Source: Bigelowiella natans CCMP2755 (taxonomy: Eukaryota; Cercozoa; Chlorarachniophyceae). From it: 64,000 bases of DNA. The stretch covers positions 1 through 64,000 of the forward strand of contig ADNK01002325.1 in the NCBI GenBank assembly GCA_000320545.1, given 5' to 3'. Position numbers and translations under genes: made by a program. Numbering within the stretch: the stretch's first letter is position 1; every line of letters starts with the position of its first letter. Under the pieces are notes generated by a model, which was not told the DNA's origin, ran no database searches, and saw only the letters and a list, made by a program, of their open reading frames with translations. Shown in pieces: positions 10,310 to 23,937 of this stretch.

Positions 10310-13300
10310 CATATAGTTAGAAAGTTGTAGAGACTATAATAAACAATATACACACATATGGACATTTAGGTATCGGAGATGGAATTATACAAAACCCGAA
10401 CGGAAATATTAGAAAGGCAGATACAGGTATCACTAGCACCTCTAAAAATTTTAAAAGACAGATTTCTTACATACTTTATTATCCTATAGGAAATGCAAGG
10501 CAAATATACCGAAGAAACGGGAAGGTCATTATGTGCAGACGACTTCTGCTGAAGTTTGCAACTGAAAATATCATTTTATATCGTAGGTTGATAGAATCAG
10601 TGGACGATAAGGATGCGGTATATCTGCTGAATAAAATCCATATTCTCGACTATGAAACCTTACATATATTTTGTATAATCAGAAACTGAATGCAATAGCA
10701 CACATGCTGCATAACTCAAGAAAAGAAGGAGAAATTGTAAGTAATTTAAATTTTGGTCTAGAATTGATTGATAATTCTTCTGTCAAATATAACAGATGAA
10801 GATACAGCTTTCTGAGGTACTTATTAGCACCCTTTATACCTTTTAAGTCTTCAACTATTGGAAAAATTGCCTTTCATTACACACGTTCATTACGTGAACT
10901 TTAAATTTAGCTAAATACGGAGAAGGAGGAAATGCAAATCAAGATGGAGAGCATGCAGAAGCAAGTTAGGCCAGCATTTCTAACAACGATTTATTGATAG
11001 ACGCACTTCATATGGCATACGTTGGTTAGCTCAATCTATTCTGGATTATGTTCATTTAGGTTGAAATGGCTGAAGCTACAAACCAGAGTTTGGAGAAAGA
11101 GATAAAGGTATGGTTATTTTCCTGAATCTTTTTTGAATCTTGAAATTGAAACCGACACATCTGCTTACAAAAAGATTCGAGAGAGTGAAACTCAAAAGGC
11201 TAAAACTAGTCTCGAGACTTTTCAAAAACAGATGCAGGAGACTAAAAAGAAACTTATGGTAAGAATACGTACAAATTTGTTGTGGATACCTAAAGCTCTT
11301 TTATTGTACTTCAACTCGCATTCACACACATATTTGATTGGGTTATGTAGGATTTAAAGGAATCTTGGCAGGTTGCAGAAGAAAAGCACATAAAGGCAGC
11401 AGCCGATTCTCATGTAATTCGTTTTAGGTTTATTATTTATTGTCTAATATGATACAATTGTCAAAGGCGAAATATGAATCCAAGCACGCGGAAAAGGAGG
11501 TATTGTAGGATTTTGTGAAGAAGATAAATTGTTGAGACGATTTAACTTTTAGATGCTGGAGGAAGTTAACAACAAACTCAAGGATGAGAAGAAGCAAATA
11601 CTGATAAAGTTGATGGCCACCCAGGAAAATATTAAAGGGTAAAATGAGATCGATGCGAATTGTTGATGTATAATCTATGGAGTTGCATTCCATTCCTCTA
11701 TCAGGAACGAAATTGGCGCGCATATTGAGCTGACATCTAGATATGTCTTATTACCCGTTTATTTTTCAATATGTCACCTTAGAGTACACAGGAAGCACAT
11801 TGCCCTTGCAGCGGCTCATCTTGCACTTCGGAAAAAGTTGAAAATCTCCCAGGTATGTTGAAATTCCTTCGACGAACACGATTGTAATTGAGATAGTTGT
11901 GCGTTCTAACAAGCGAACTTTTTCAGGGAACCTTAAACAGCGAAAGAAAATCTATCTTGGAGCTCAAGTTGAAGTATATGCTTTCATATTTCACTTGATG
12001 ATTGGGAATCTGTAAATTATACTGTTTTTTTTTAGTTCTTTTGTAATGTTAATAATGAGATGGTCTCATCATATAGATGCTTCCCAATATTTATCCAGGC
12101 TGAACCAAGCCGACTTAAAATGTTCTCAGTTAGCTGAGTCAGTCAAAGAGGCGTCGAGAAAAATCGGTGATTTTGAAAAGACTTGGTCTCTCTCTACTGA
12201 TGAACGTGAATCACTAAAAGTATTTCTTTGGCCAGAGGAGAACCGATTTCAAAAGAAATTGCAGCAAAATAGAACGGTTTGACATAGATGCCTTCAGAAA
12301 AAAGAGAATGAAAATCATCTGAGGATTTCAACTTTAACCTCTTGTCTCTTAGGAGGAGTTAAAGTCAATATATGCTCAATTGGAATCCATGTCGAAACGA
12401 CTAAATAAGGTTAAGATTTCGTACATACGCAACATATGATACACAGTCTACAGCTTGGAAAACCAAATCTTACCTAAATTGTTACCGATCGTTACTTCAG
12501 GCAGACAAAACTGAAGAGAAACTTTATCTGGTCACACATCTTATTCCATCTTAATTTCAACCCAAAATGATACAATATAATAAATAAAAAGGTTGAAGCA
12601 AGAAAGATTGAGCTTGAGAAGGAAAAATTGGTAAGAATCAAGTTTTTCTTACATTCGTTATCGATTGTGGTTTTTTTATATTTTGATTTACCCACATCTG
12701 AAAGGCACTCTCTGATGAGCATGATAACCTAAAGGTATGAATTGAAATCATTGTTGTTGAAAAAGTTTGACGTGAAAAGTCTTATTGTTATCTTGCAACA
12801 GATTCAGGCACAAGCTGATCTGGATATCGAAAAGCAGAAATCTGTATGTTGATCTGATTTTCTTGCCTCAATAAACGTGTTGTAACATATGTACATTTCT
12901 GGCCATTTTACGTAGATTCGTTTGGAAGAGCAAAATAAGTCTTTGAAACAAAAATCGGTTTGTTAATTTCACAAACTTGGACTTGATGGTACGGTTTAGA
13001 TAATCCCTGACGAATTAATTGATCTTAGGAGAATTTGGAACAGGAGAAGAAAAAGTTAATAAAACAGCTTCATAAAGAGGCAGAGAGTTTTATGGAATTT
13101 AAGGTGGAGAAATACTCGTGAACGAAAACCTTCCTGTATGTTTTAAACTTGTCCGTTTGATTGTTAGACGAATGCCACGGCAACGCTCGCGGAGAAAGCC
13201 GCTCGAGAGGTTTCATTGAATCACCGAATGGCTGCTTCTCCTGATTATCTCGCGCTGGGTGTTCAATTCAAATTGAAGAAATTCCCCCCTTCCCCTTTCC

Positions 13301-16300
13301 AACAGAAACTTCTCCAGAAGGAAATTGAAAACCTTGATGCTGAGAAACAGAGCCTTCGCGAGATTTGTCAACGATTTGAAAAGAAAGAAGTAAGAAATTG
13401 GTAGCCTATCTACTAAGTTTAAATAATCATCTATCTACTCCTGCTTTTTGCACAGGCTAAGCTCCAGCGAGATACTGGGGCTCTGGAAGCTGAACGGGAT
13501 AGACTCGCTCAAATTGTTTCAGGAAAGAAGGTTAATGATAACATAAATAGCAGTGTTTTTCCGCTAAACTTTCTCTCGATCTTTTAATTACATACAAATT
13601 CAGTCTGTTTCGCTAACGCAGGAGCAAATGAAGACAGACGATGCCGAGCAACAGAAAGAAATGGAAAAATTACAGGTAAAATCCTAGATTAAGCCTATGG
13701 TATCAAAACGCCATAATGTCAAATTCTAGGCTTCTGTACTATCCATGCTTGAGGAGAAGAAGCAGCTCACGAAGAGTGTCAAGGTAATCGTTGGGAGCAT
13801 ATTTAGTACACGAAACTTTAAGATTTAGTCAGCTGAGCGAAATAATTCTGAATTTATCATTGTTTGTACTATTTAATTGATTACGCACCCTAGGATGCCA
13901 GAGAAGAGATAACAGGTAGCAAATCATGATCATGATCATTATCGCTATCATCATTCACCCCCATTATTGTTGTTGCAATACCACTATTTGGCAGTCTAAT
14001 CCAAAAATATTAACAAAAAACCGCTACCATCCTAACATTATCACCCTGTTCAGCTCTATCTCTTCAGACAGATAAGCAGCAAAATCTAGTCAACGAGAAG
14101 AACAAAAAGGCAAGTTATCGTCGTAGATAGTGTCTGTGGAAATTTGAATTTCTCCAAATATATTATAAATTATTGTACAAATTTAGCTCGAGGAAGCCCT
14201 CAGGGCGTTACAAAGCGAACGTGGTACTGTTGTATCTGTTGAAAATGTCATTAAATGCGCGTTTGTGTACCATCTGTCCCTTTTAAATTCAATCATCATT
14301 ACATAGAAAACGCTGCGAACTTGCTGAAGATGTGGCATTCAGAGGAGAGTAAAAGGATTCAAGAAAAGACAAAAGCGAATGAGTAATGGAGCATAGACCT
14401 CCCACCCCAGCCACACAAACAGTTTATGGAGAAATGCACTTGCTTGCTTTCTTACTTTAATATTTTCAGCAGGTTGAGAAAGGAAGTATTATTCCAGAAG
14501 GCTGAGACTCAGATACTTAATACTACGACAGACTTTCAGTCAAAAATGGTGTATTTAAAAGCCAATGCAGGATAGAAGAAACAAGTTGTAATTACATGAA
14601 TGCTTGGTTCAGGTAAAGGCAGTAGATGAAGCACAAGGCCGGGTCACCGACACATCCATTCTTTGATGTTGCTAACCCTAACATGTCTCATTTTAATGGT
14701 TTTTTTGCTTAGATAATGACGCTAGAAAAGATTTTGCACAAACTTAATCCGAAGGTGGTATTGTGTGCGATCTCATGCAACCGTACAAACTGAAATCACC
14801 TGGTCCTCAATATACAGATCGAGGGTTTCAAATCAAGATTAAAGTGTGCAGCAAGTGACCTGCAAATGTAACTTTTGATCAAAGTTGTACAGCAGTACCA
14901 GGCTTGTTATAGCGTTGACGTTTTTCTGTTTTAAAAAGGGAACAAAGAAGGGCAGAGAAGCTAGAGAACCAGATAGAAAAATTGCGGGTAAAGACAGCAT
15001 ACTTCTTGATTGATTTAAGTAAATTACGTATAACGACATTTTATTTGCACCTATTCTTGTTATGCAGATGGAATTTATGGCTAAAGTTGAAACATGTGCG
15101 ACACTGAAGACGAAGGTGATAAGTGGTCATATTTGTAACAAAATGAGATTTTACCGATACTACACATCCAACCCTGCATATATTATACTATCTGTACTCT
15201 GTGTTAACATGTCTGTGATATACTTTTCATGAGCGATTTAGTCACTAAATAATATGTAATGATTACTTTCAGCTGGACTCTCAGCAGACTGAAAACTCAC
15301 GCCTCATTGCAGGTGCAACAACGTAGATAGGAGTTGAGAATTTATTGAATCTCTTTATACTGTGTTAATGATCAACTTCGTGTGGAACTTGGTGTATTGT
15401 GAGCAGAGCTTCAATCTACAAACGCACAGCAAGGTAGAGATTGAATACTACGCTTGTTTCAATTAATCTGCAAGACATCTGACCTAAATAATATGTCGAC
15501 TTATATATCAGGGCAACTCTAGATGCTGTATCTGTGGCACGTGCGGAAGCAGAAAAGTGACTTCTTTTCCGCGAGACATGATGATGATGATGATGATGAC
15601 AACAAGTGCCACATTTTCCCTAATTGCCCGTTGATACCTATCAGAGCGAGAGTGCTGGATTTCCAGAAGATCATTAATCGACTGCAACAAACTGTAAATT
15701 TTATTATGATATCTTGTCGAGTTCTTCCTTTACAATTAACCTTCTTATTCTTTGATAATCAGGTGACTGAAAAAGATTCAGGGGTAGAAACTACAATTTC
15801 CACGCATAAAAAGCGAAATCATATTTCAATACGTACTGTTTTAAATACAAATGAACTCCTGGTTTGTACACCTTTATGATTCATAAAGGGTGGTGCTACG
15901 AATGTCAAGTTGCTCGCGGATGAGATTCTGCTTCGGTTAAGAGATGTAGGGCTCAAAGAGAGCGAAGAGGTTACCTTTCATGGAACTTATGTTTAACAGC
16001 AGTACTGCAAGGAATTGTGTGTTTTTACCTCTAGATGAAGAGCCTAAAGGACGATATCAAGCGTTTTAGAGAGTCGGAAACTGAGCGAGAAGTGAAAAAA
16101 GCTGCACTCGCTGCAGTTGAGACAAATCTTGAGAAGGTAATATGTTTTGCAATTGAAGTTGTGTAGTAATAATTCTGGCTTGTACAATAGACGGAAACAA
16201 TGTGCAAAAGTTTGCAAGCCAAAATCTCAAAACTAGGTTGTCATTCTTTACGTCTCCACCGGTCCAAAAACTGCTTTATTGTGATTAGATTCTTCTCCGC

Positions 16301-17881
16301 CAATTTTCCGGAAGTTGGAGTATATGAGTAGTTTCTGCTGTGAGGACACTTCTAAATGTTTACTACTATTAACAAACAAACAGAGCGTGACAATGAGAGA
16401 AATTTGGGTATAGCCGAGGAAAGAAAAGCAAGAATAGGACAGGTGATAATGCCCCTCTCCTGCTTATTTCAACAATTCTTTACGTTTCATTTTCAACTTC
16501 CTAAACATGTTTTAGCTCGAGGTTAAGCTAAGAGAAGCTTCAAATAGGGTAAGCTGCCACTCGCTACTGCTTCACAATGTTAGATAGATAGATTGATAGA
16601 TAGATAGGTAGGTAGATGGATTGACCAGAAGAGATAGATAGATGGACATGGATATGGATATGGATATGAATATGGATAGATCAAAAAAGAGAGATGGGAG
16701 GAGGAGGACCACTAATGTGCTTAGTTAGGACGGCAAAGAGCTGCTATCCTTCCATTGATGCATCATTCGCTCATTAGTGAGCATTCATCGAGCTTCTCGT
16801 GTATGCGGTAATTACCACTCTTTCATACTGTTCTAGGAGCATCAAGTCTTGGAGAAAACAAAGGATGAATGGGAAAAGAAATTACGCACAATGGAGCGAG
16901 AGGCAATAACCAAAAAAAATAATGCGTTATTATTATGTGATAGAATATGAAGTTGAACTACTCACTCACTCACTACTACTACTACTACTACTACCCTTCT
17001 TCATTTTTCCTACCTACCGACCTACCTACCTACCTTCTGCTATTATCATTATTATTTATTTTTCTTTGTGGATGGATCATCATCATTTAGGTTTTGAAAT
17101 TGCGGGGTGATTGTGCCAAGCTAAAGCACGAAAATAAGGTAGTCAAGTTGTACGTATGGGGTTAGCATGTATGTACATCATAATACACCAGTAATCAAGT
17201 TGTATCTCTAAGGTTAGGGTTACCATCATAATACATACTATACCAGAATAATAATTCACAAATGATCAACTACTTGTTATTGAATCGCACTTCTAAAAGC
17301 TTTGTCACTCATCATTTTACGCTCACTATTTCTTACACTTAGAGCTATCAAGAGCGAGTGTTGTCGCTTAAAAGTCAAAGGAAGGTTAGAAATAGAAACC
17401 AGTAGCCGCACACATCACTAAAACTGAGTAGCATCCCTACCACCTCCCTCCGGGGTATGTTGTTATTGACCCTGCTCCCTCTCCCTTTTCATCGTAATTT
17501 CAGCTTATCCTTAAGAAGCTCAAGAGATACAATGCGTTCTACGAGCAAGTCAAAGGAACTAGGTGATTAATGCTGTGTAGATAGACATATGTTGCTTGTG
17601 TAATCTTCTTTGTATTTTACTTCCATATACAATAATAACTCCTGCTCCCTTCTCCTCAACAACACATGATATATCTAGTGAATCAGAGCGCGTCAAGAAA
17701 ACTCGCACGGTAGAACATGTTACAAGAGTTTTGAGCTTTGATCAAGCATTGGATGTAGTGTATCATCATAGATTTTTAATATTATTGATGCTACTATTTT
17801 GAATATTATTCAGGTGCGCCGCATCAATCAACTACAGGTAATAATGTTTCCTACTTGATAGAGCAAATACAAGCGCTCGCG

Positions 17882-17940
<59 letters not shown>

Positions 17941-18239
17941 GTTATATGGTTTTATTCGTCAGAAGATGATTTCGATAATGAGTATCGGACTAAAACAAGC
18001 AGTTATTATTTTCAGCAGTAGCATACTACTACTACCACGATTACCACTACTACTAATGCTGATGCTACTACTTCTACTATTACTACGATATTGTGAGTGG
18101 GTGAGTGAAACGAGAAGTAAAGCAGCAGCACCTGTACTGTACTATACATAATATGTGATTAGAACACGTTGCATGAGCTTGCAGTCAGGCTGAAAGAATC
18201 GGAGGTGATGCATAGGAAAGAATAGATTACCTATAATTT

Positions 18240-18322
<83 letters not shown>

Positions 18323-18926
18323 GGGAGAGAGAGAGAAGACATATATATATATATATATATATCACATACTACGTTTATCATCAGGAAACTGTAAAGAAGC
18401 AGGAAGTAGCATTGGTAAGTAGTAGTAGTAGTAGTAGTAGTAGTAGCACAATACTTCCTAAACTTCAACTATGAAGAGAAGAGATATAAATGGGGTGGGG
18501 AATACATGCTCGGATGGATACCGCTTTATGTTTGCTGTTTGTGTGCGTGTGGTTGCATTGTTTCCTAGATGAATCGCATTGGTGGCACCGGATCTACTAC
18601 TGCTGCTACTACCACTTCCAATGTTAATCAGTATATCATGAGCACAGCAGGTTGTTCTCAAATCATCACTATGTAAATTATACTACCATCACTCAGCTTA
18701 GCAGCGAAGTGTCTCATCGGGATTACATTATTCGTTTTGTTACGTGATGATGCTACTTACTCCTCCTGTTGCTTTTTTAGGAGGGTCTAATAATACGGAA
18801 ATGAGGTCAAATCGAGATGAGGTGCAACCACAAAATACTAGTAGCCGCAGCGAATTTGGATGATAATGAAAACTAGTCTAATAAAGATCAAATCTCTCTC
18901 TCCCTCCCTCCCTTACACACACACAC

Positions 18927-18974
<48 letters not shown>

Positions 18975-19259
18975 GATATTTAATTTATTTGTATCTTTGT
19001 GTGTATTGTTGTCTTTACATAGATGTGTTTTATACCAAAGTACATAGATGTTGGTATTCTTACTATCACTCTTCGTTTAGGTTTATGAGGAATTACGGGA
19101 AAGTCTAATTAAACAAATGGACGTCAATATGCGCTTAAGGGTAAAAAATCAGACAAAGACAAAGAAGAATCATTACTTTACACCAAACTCTTCACCTTCG
19201 TATATCTCTTTCTCACACAGCCATTACGGCCTTGATTATGTCGATCAGTCTGCTTGATA

Positions 19260-19294
<35 letters not shown>

Positions 19295-19804
19295 CCAATA
19301 TTGAATATGTAAATCTGTGTTGTACGCGTGTACAGGAAGACTATAAGCTACTGGAAGCCAAGCATGTACAATTGTTGGAAAGAAATGATCCTGAAGAGCC
19401 ACAAGAAGATCTTCGTGATCATCATATTCATTCAGCAGGAATGGCAACTTCTCTCTCCATCGTCGCCCCTGCTTTGGAGGATGATCGAAGAAAGAACAAC
19501 AACAACAACAAAGGAGATGGACAGCAGCAGCTCGTTCCTTGGAGCAGTAACGAAAGAAGAATAATAAGAGGTAAGTATAATCTTACGGAGGAGCAGCAGC
19601 AGCAAAAGCAGCAATTGACAGGAAAGAGAAGGCAACAAGAAGGCAGTAGGATCTTTGGTGTTACTGGGCATCATCATCATCATCATCATCATCAACAACA
19701 ACAACAACAACTTGTCCGCAAACAAGGAGGAGGCGGAGGAGGAAGGATTGAGGTAATTATTTTTACAAATTGAGAAGTAGAAATATTGTTGTTTATCTTC
19801 ACAG

Positions 19805-19842
<38 letters not shown>

Positions 19843-21608
19843 AAATTCTTCATCGGCTCTTGTTCTATAACAACTTATTAAATAATTGCTACAATCGACA
19901 AGTCTTAAATTAATTGGCTGACTCCTATATAATTCTCTTCCTACACCAAATACTATTATCATTTTCAGGACTTGCAAAACGAAATAGATGCACTTATGAA
20001 GGTTGTTAAGAAATGATAAAGATGAAGCATGACGTTATTCTAGTCGTTTCCCTCGCTGTCTAACACCTTCATTTCCTACGGAAAATGTGACTGAAATGGT
20101 TCGTTTTGTGACTGAAATGGTTCGTTTTTTAAAACGACGAAGACGACTTAAATCGACCTGTCTTTTTCAGGAGAAAGCACTATGGGATCTTGAGAGGTGG
20201 TTTGTTTTATTTTCGCTGCATTCGGCAGCAAATTATCTACTCATTCCTTTAATTAGAGGATGTGCTCCCTTCATACGGTAGTAGTTGTCATTTATTAAAC
20301 ATTTGTGCGTTGTTCGCAGAAAGTTACTCCGTTCAGAAACGACATTCGAACAGGGACAATTGATAACGCAGGTGCTCCTTCCTTGCTGTTGATTTTTTCC
20401 ATCTCTTTTAATTTTAAAAGGCGTTTTGTATGTCGCATCGTATATCATATGAACGTTTCCTGAATTGATGATATTATTTTATTCATTATTATAAATTATT
20501 ATTATATATATATTTTTATTGTTTTAATACTTGTTTTTGGAATTACGACAGAGAATCCATGTTCAAGATCGGCTGCAAGCTGTCGCTGTAAAGTCACACT
20601 AAATGCACTATGTGACAACTCCCTACATTCTCATATAGTTTTGCCATCTTATTGATTTTACTATCTGTCATGTGTAATCTGTGGTGCTTGCTGGTGTTTC
20701 TGTTGTATCTACATCATCAAAGGCGATGCTGAAAGCAAAGGTATAAGTTATTAAATTTGCTTTTTATATTCTTTTTGTGTGATGAAGTATGCATCTGAGA
20801 TCAATTCTCTAAACGCACATACTTATTGGGCTGAATGCGTCTAATTTGTGCAATACAGGTAGAGACTCTAAGAGCTTTGCACAAGGCATTTAAGCAGAGG
20901 CTGGTATTGGACAATATAGCCCATTGCTAGCATCAACATTGAGACTTCTACCACCACTACCACTTTTTCCTTCGCCCTCTTCCATATGGATACTACTTAT
21001 AGGAGTATCATCCCTACTACTTCTTGATATGTAGAGACACCATTATACTCTTCATTACTATTTTGTCCATGAGAAGATTAAATAACCAACACCTTAATCT
21101 GATGATTTTCAAATAATGCTAGATTCAAACCCTTGCCAATACAAATTTGGAAGTTCGCAAGATCGTTAGAGAGGAGGTGAGCAATGTCTGTTTGGTTGTA
21201 CTCCTATTGCAATGCGTAATGTGTGTGATGATCGATCATGCCGTTTTGTTGTATTCTTTATCGTCATCATCATTATACTTATAAATTAATGAACAACAGG
21301 TGCTGGCCCTGGTTACCACACAGGCTTCGCACAGGTCTTTCATTTCGATTTTAGCTACTACTATCGACATTGAAGTAGAAATACCTTAGTAGTCCCTGAA
21401 TGTGAATATTGTACTATACTGCTTGTTAATACATCCGAACGTATCTAACGTGAAAATCGGATTGTATCGAATCAATTTTGCAGTGCCCAGATATCAATGG
21501 TAAGGAGCATCCTTGTGGCAGTCGATCGAAAGGTTTTGATACTACGATGCACATTCTCTCTCTTCTCTCTCTCTCTCCCTCTCTCTTTCTCGCACACACA
21601 CACACACA

Positions 21609-21686
<78 letters not shown>

Positions 21687-22168
21687 ATTTGTTTATTATA
21701 TATTCCTTAATCTTGCCAATTTTGAAATACAGGACATTGGCCACAACAAGATAATTAATGACCTCCAGAAATCTCTTACCGAGGTATATTGATCAGCTGC
21801 TTTGATAAATGAATAGTCTAAACTCATTCTGGATGTTGCTGTGGAAATGTATTTATTTGGTTATACATTGGGAATATTTTTAATTTGAAGGCGTTGACAG
21901 ATGCACAGTAAAGCTCCTAATTGTTGCTATTAAGCATCTTCATAAATATTGTTTTCATGTTTGTTCCTTAGGTGGGAAGGGATTTCGAAAGTATAGACAG
22001 GGGCAAAGAGGTATGTACTTTGGTGTGGATTTTGCTATGAGATGTGTCTCACAAAGCTTGTCAACCTTTCAGGTTCAAAAATCCACCTCCCATCGCAATT
22101 CTAACCTTGAGTTGCAAAAGAGGAAGGTGGTGGACAGCTTGCCAACGAAGCTCACGTACAAACCATAG
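7455..22168 (+). CDS. Giant micro-exon coiled-coil protein
   Basis: One continuous chain of tiny exons separated by introns of about 60-300 bp encodes Glu/Lys/Leu/Gln-rich heptad sequence. Supported examples are 7,699-7,743, 7,803-7,840, 7,903-7,995, 8,055-8,088, 8,142-8,183, 8,240-8,284, 10,796-10,816 (21 nt, MKIQLSE) and 20,723-20,740 (18 nt, AMLKAK). One large exon, 19,336-19,752, carries Asn, His, Gln and Gly runs. The last exon is 22,073-22,168, ending TAG. The proposed start ATG at 7,455 and its junction to exon 2 are uncertain. Most introns are phase 0, so exons can be skipped without frameshift. No catalytic domain is seen; the protein should be a long rod, as in golgins, centrosomal or flagellar rod proteins, but the exact family is unknown. 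Introns between 17.8 and 21.7 kb are full of microsatellites. Confidence 0.85.
9709..9771. repeat. (AT)n(AC)n intronic microsatellite
   Basis: An AT run of about 34 bases is followed by an AC run of about 22 bases, inside an intron of the coiled-coil gene. Confidence 0.9.
10249..10304. repeat. (AC)n(AT)n intronic microsatellite
   Basis: An AC run passes into an AT run within an intron of the coiled-coil gene. Confidence 0.9.
17879..17939. repeat. (CG/AC)n(AT)n intronic microsatellite
   Basis: Alternating GCGC passes into AC and then AT with no interruption. It is purely purine-pyrimidine alternating, a sequence class able to adopt Z-DNA or cruciform forms. Confidence 0.9.
18242..18362. repeat. 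(AC)n(AG)n(AT)n compound microsatellite
   Basis: Three dinucleotide runs abut over 120 bp, between exons at about 18,163-18,205 and 18,385-18,414 of the coiled-coil gene. They occupy most of that intron. Confidence 0.9.
18893..18974. repeat. (CT)n(AC)n(AG)n compound microsatellite
   Basis: Consecutive CT, AC and AG runs in an intron of the coiled-coil gene. CT and AG are complementary, so the tract could fold back on itself. Confidence 0.85.
19807..19840. repeat. (GT)n microsatellite
   Basis: A GT run of about 34 bases, 50 bp downstream of the large low-complexity exon. Confidence 0.9.
21554..21680. repeat. (CT)n(AC)n(CT)n(AC)n(AT)n compound microsatellite
   Basis: Five alternating dinucleotide blocks over about 125 bp fill an intron near the 3' end of the coiled-coil gene. 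Confidence 0.9.
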
Positions 22169-22990
22169 CATGTCGTCAATCAAGGCAAAGGTCAAGATGC
22201 TATGAGCCCTCGGCAAAAACATGGCGTGATCATGCACAAAAGCGACCACAACTTCTAACATAGCAATTTTGAAAACAGCAAGCTCATTTTCTGTGCAAGG
22301 ATGTGCTGATGATGCATGTGACGCACGTCTAGACGTGAACGTAAATCAGCCTTGCTAGCTTGGGCATGCGTAGATCGATCATGCACGCATGACACTGACC
22401 CCAATGCATTGAATGAAGCAATGGAATTTGAAAACTTGTCAGTCGTTGGTAGCAAATGCCAGCAGGAATGGTTAGCCCGGCGGGTATAGCCGGATCTAGG
22501 GATGGTCATTGCACACGTGCCATCTCTAGATCTGGTCCGCAGCTGTGGTGCTATACCCACGTAGTCCCAAGCACGATCTGAATGAACAAGCAATCTTTGT
22601 TGCTGCACATCATCATTGTCTGGTTGTGCGTGCGCACGTAGTCTAGTAGCAGTGATGATGCTGGGATGCCTGGATGCTAGCTAGCTAGCTAGCTCCAGCA
22701 TGCATCGCTAGATTGATCATCACAATGCTAGCTAGAGTGGGCCGCATGTCCAACTTCAAAGCCATCTAGTCAATGCTAGCATGCCAGCATGCTGCATGCA
22801 GTCACATGCTGTATGCTAGCATGGACCGCGCAGTCTGGCATCACATGCAGCGCAGAAAGAAGACACGCTGTGCACAGCTAGACAGCACGTGCCACAACGC
22901 TGGCAGCACGTGCCAGCGTGCAAGGGAAGCCCAGCAGCACTGTCTAGCTGCATCGTGACACGCTTGCATCGCTTGCTAGCTTGTCCAAAG
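22169..22990. other. Convergent-gap palindrome island A
   Basis: It starts at the stop codon of the coiled-coil gene. GCTAGC, GCATGC, TCTAGA, CACGTG and TGCA words recur, including a four-fold CTAG run near 22,678-22,694 and nested CATGC palindromes near 22,775-22,825. No coherent reading frame is seen. Its right part overlaps the decayed end of the repeat-protein gene on the minus strand. Confidence 0.7.
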
Positions 22991-23670
22991 ACCTTCAGCG
23001 ACCTGTCTAGCCATCTAAAAACTTTCTCCATGTTTCTCCAGGAAAGACTCAAATAGTTAAACTCTTCCTGAAACTGCTCCAAACTCCTAGACCCAAAATT
23101 GTACAGTTCTGATCTCACATTGACTGCTAATCCATGCCCCTTCAAGGAACTTTGAAAGAGGTTCCAAGAATTCCTAGCACATCTTCCAGTGCTGGACTTA
23201 ACCAAAATCTCATGTACACTCACCAAAGATCCCTTAGAAACATTTAGGTGATTGAACTGTTCCTGAAATTGTTCCCATCTTGTAGTACCATAATTATATA
23301 GTTCAGACCTCTGATTGGCTGCTATCCCATAGCCCTTTCAATGATTTTTGGAAGAAATTCCAAGGGTTCATGCACTTAGCAGTCTTCCCAGTGGTAGACT
23401 TCATCACAGTCTCATACAGATTCATCATGCGTCCATAGGAAATGTTCAAGTGATTGAACTCTTCCCATCTTCTAGTACCAAAATTGTACAGCTCAGATCT
23501 CTGATTGGCTACTAGTTTGTATCCCTTCAATGAGCTTTGAAAAAAGTTCCAAGGATTCATGCCCTCAGCATTCCTCCCTGTGCTGGACTTCATCGCAGCG
23601 TTATAAATTTTCATCATAGTTCCTCTGGAAAGATTCAAATGCTCAAATTCCTCCTCGAAGGCCATAAAAC
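22816..23670 (-). pseudogene. Tandem 63-66-residue repeat protein, frameshifted
   Basis: Reading the minus strand from about 23,670 gives a protein built from a repeating unit of about 63 residues. Each unit has a NPWNFFQSSLKG box, a RSELYNFGTRRWEEF box and a HLN-S-G-MM--Y box ending in KSSTG. Two units read cleanly to about 23,335. There an extra G in a GGG run shifts the frame and causes an early stop at 23,303. After the shift a third and part of a fourth unit continue to about 22,990, where the frame runs into island A. The conserved W, F and Y positions show past selection. I do not recognise the family. A possible acceptor (AATGTAG) at 23,670 hints at upstream exons. It may be a recent pseudogene, or the extra base may be a sequencing error. 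Confidence 0.7.
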
Positions 23671-23690
23671 CTACATTTCTTCTCACGATT

Positions 23691-23937
23691 ACAATACTTG
23701 TCTATAAATTTTGCTTTGAGCACTTCGCACAGACAATTGCTAATAGCCAGGTTAGGTGGTGTTGAGAGTGGATGGGAGAGCAGTTAGCTCTCCCCGAACT
23801 AGTCCCTCAGAACTAGAAGCTACCCCTAAGGACTAGTAATCGTTCATTCCTGAAGCGAAAACCTTTATTCCGTCAGCCTGTGACGGAGACCAAGGGGGCC
23901 ATGTGGGGGGCAGGGAATCCAAAGATTGTACCCCCCC
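23691..23937. other. Spacer with C- and G-runs and short inverted repeats
   Basis: No gene is seen. A hairpin-like GGGAGAGC / GCTCTCCC pair occurs near 23,774-23,798, and C/G runs occur near 23,893-23,937. This may be the body and tail of the tRNA-like element beside it. Confidence 0.4.

Noticed and set aside
16570-16680. GATA/GGAT-like tandem words as a possible CRISPR-like array
   Set aside because: It is a degenerate simple repeat in an intron with no unique spacers; nothing in the window is prokaryotic.
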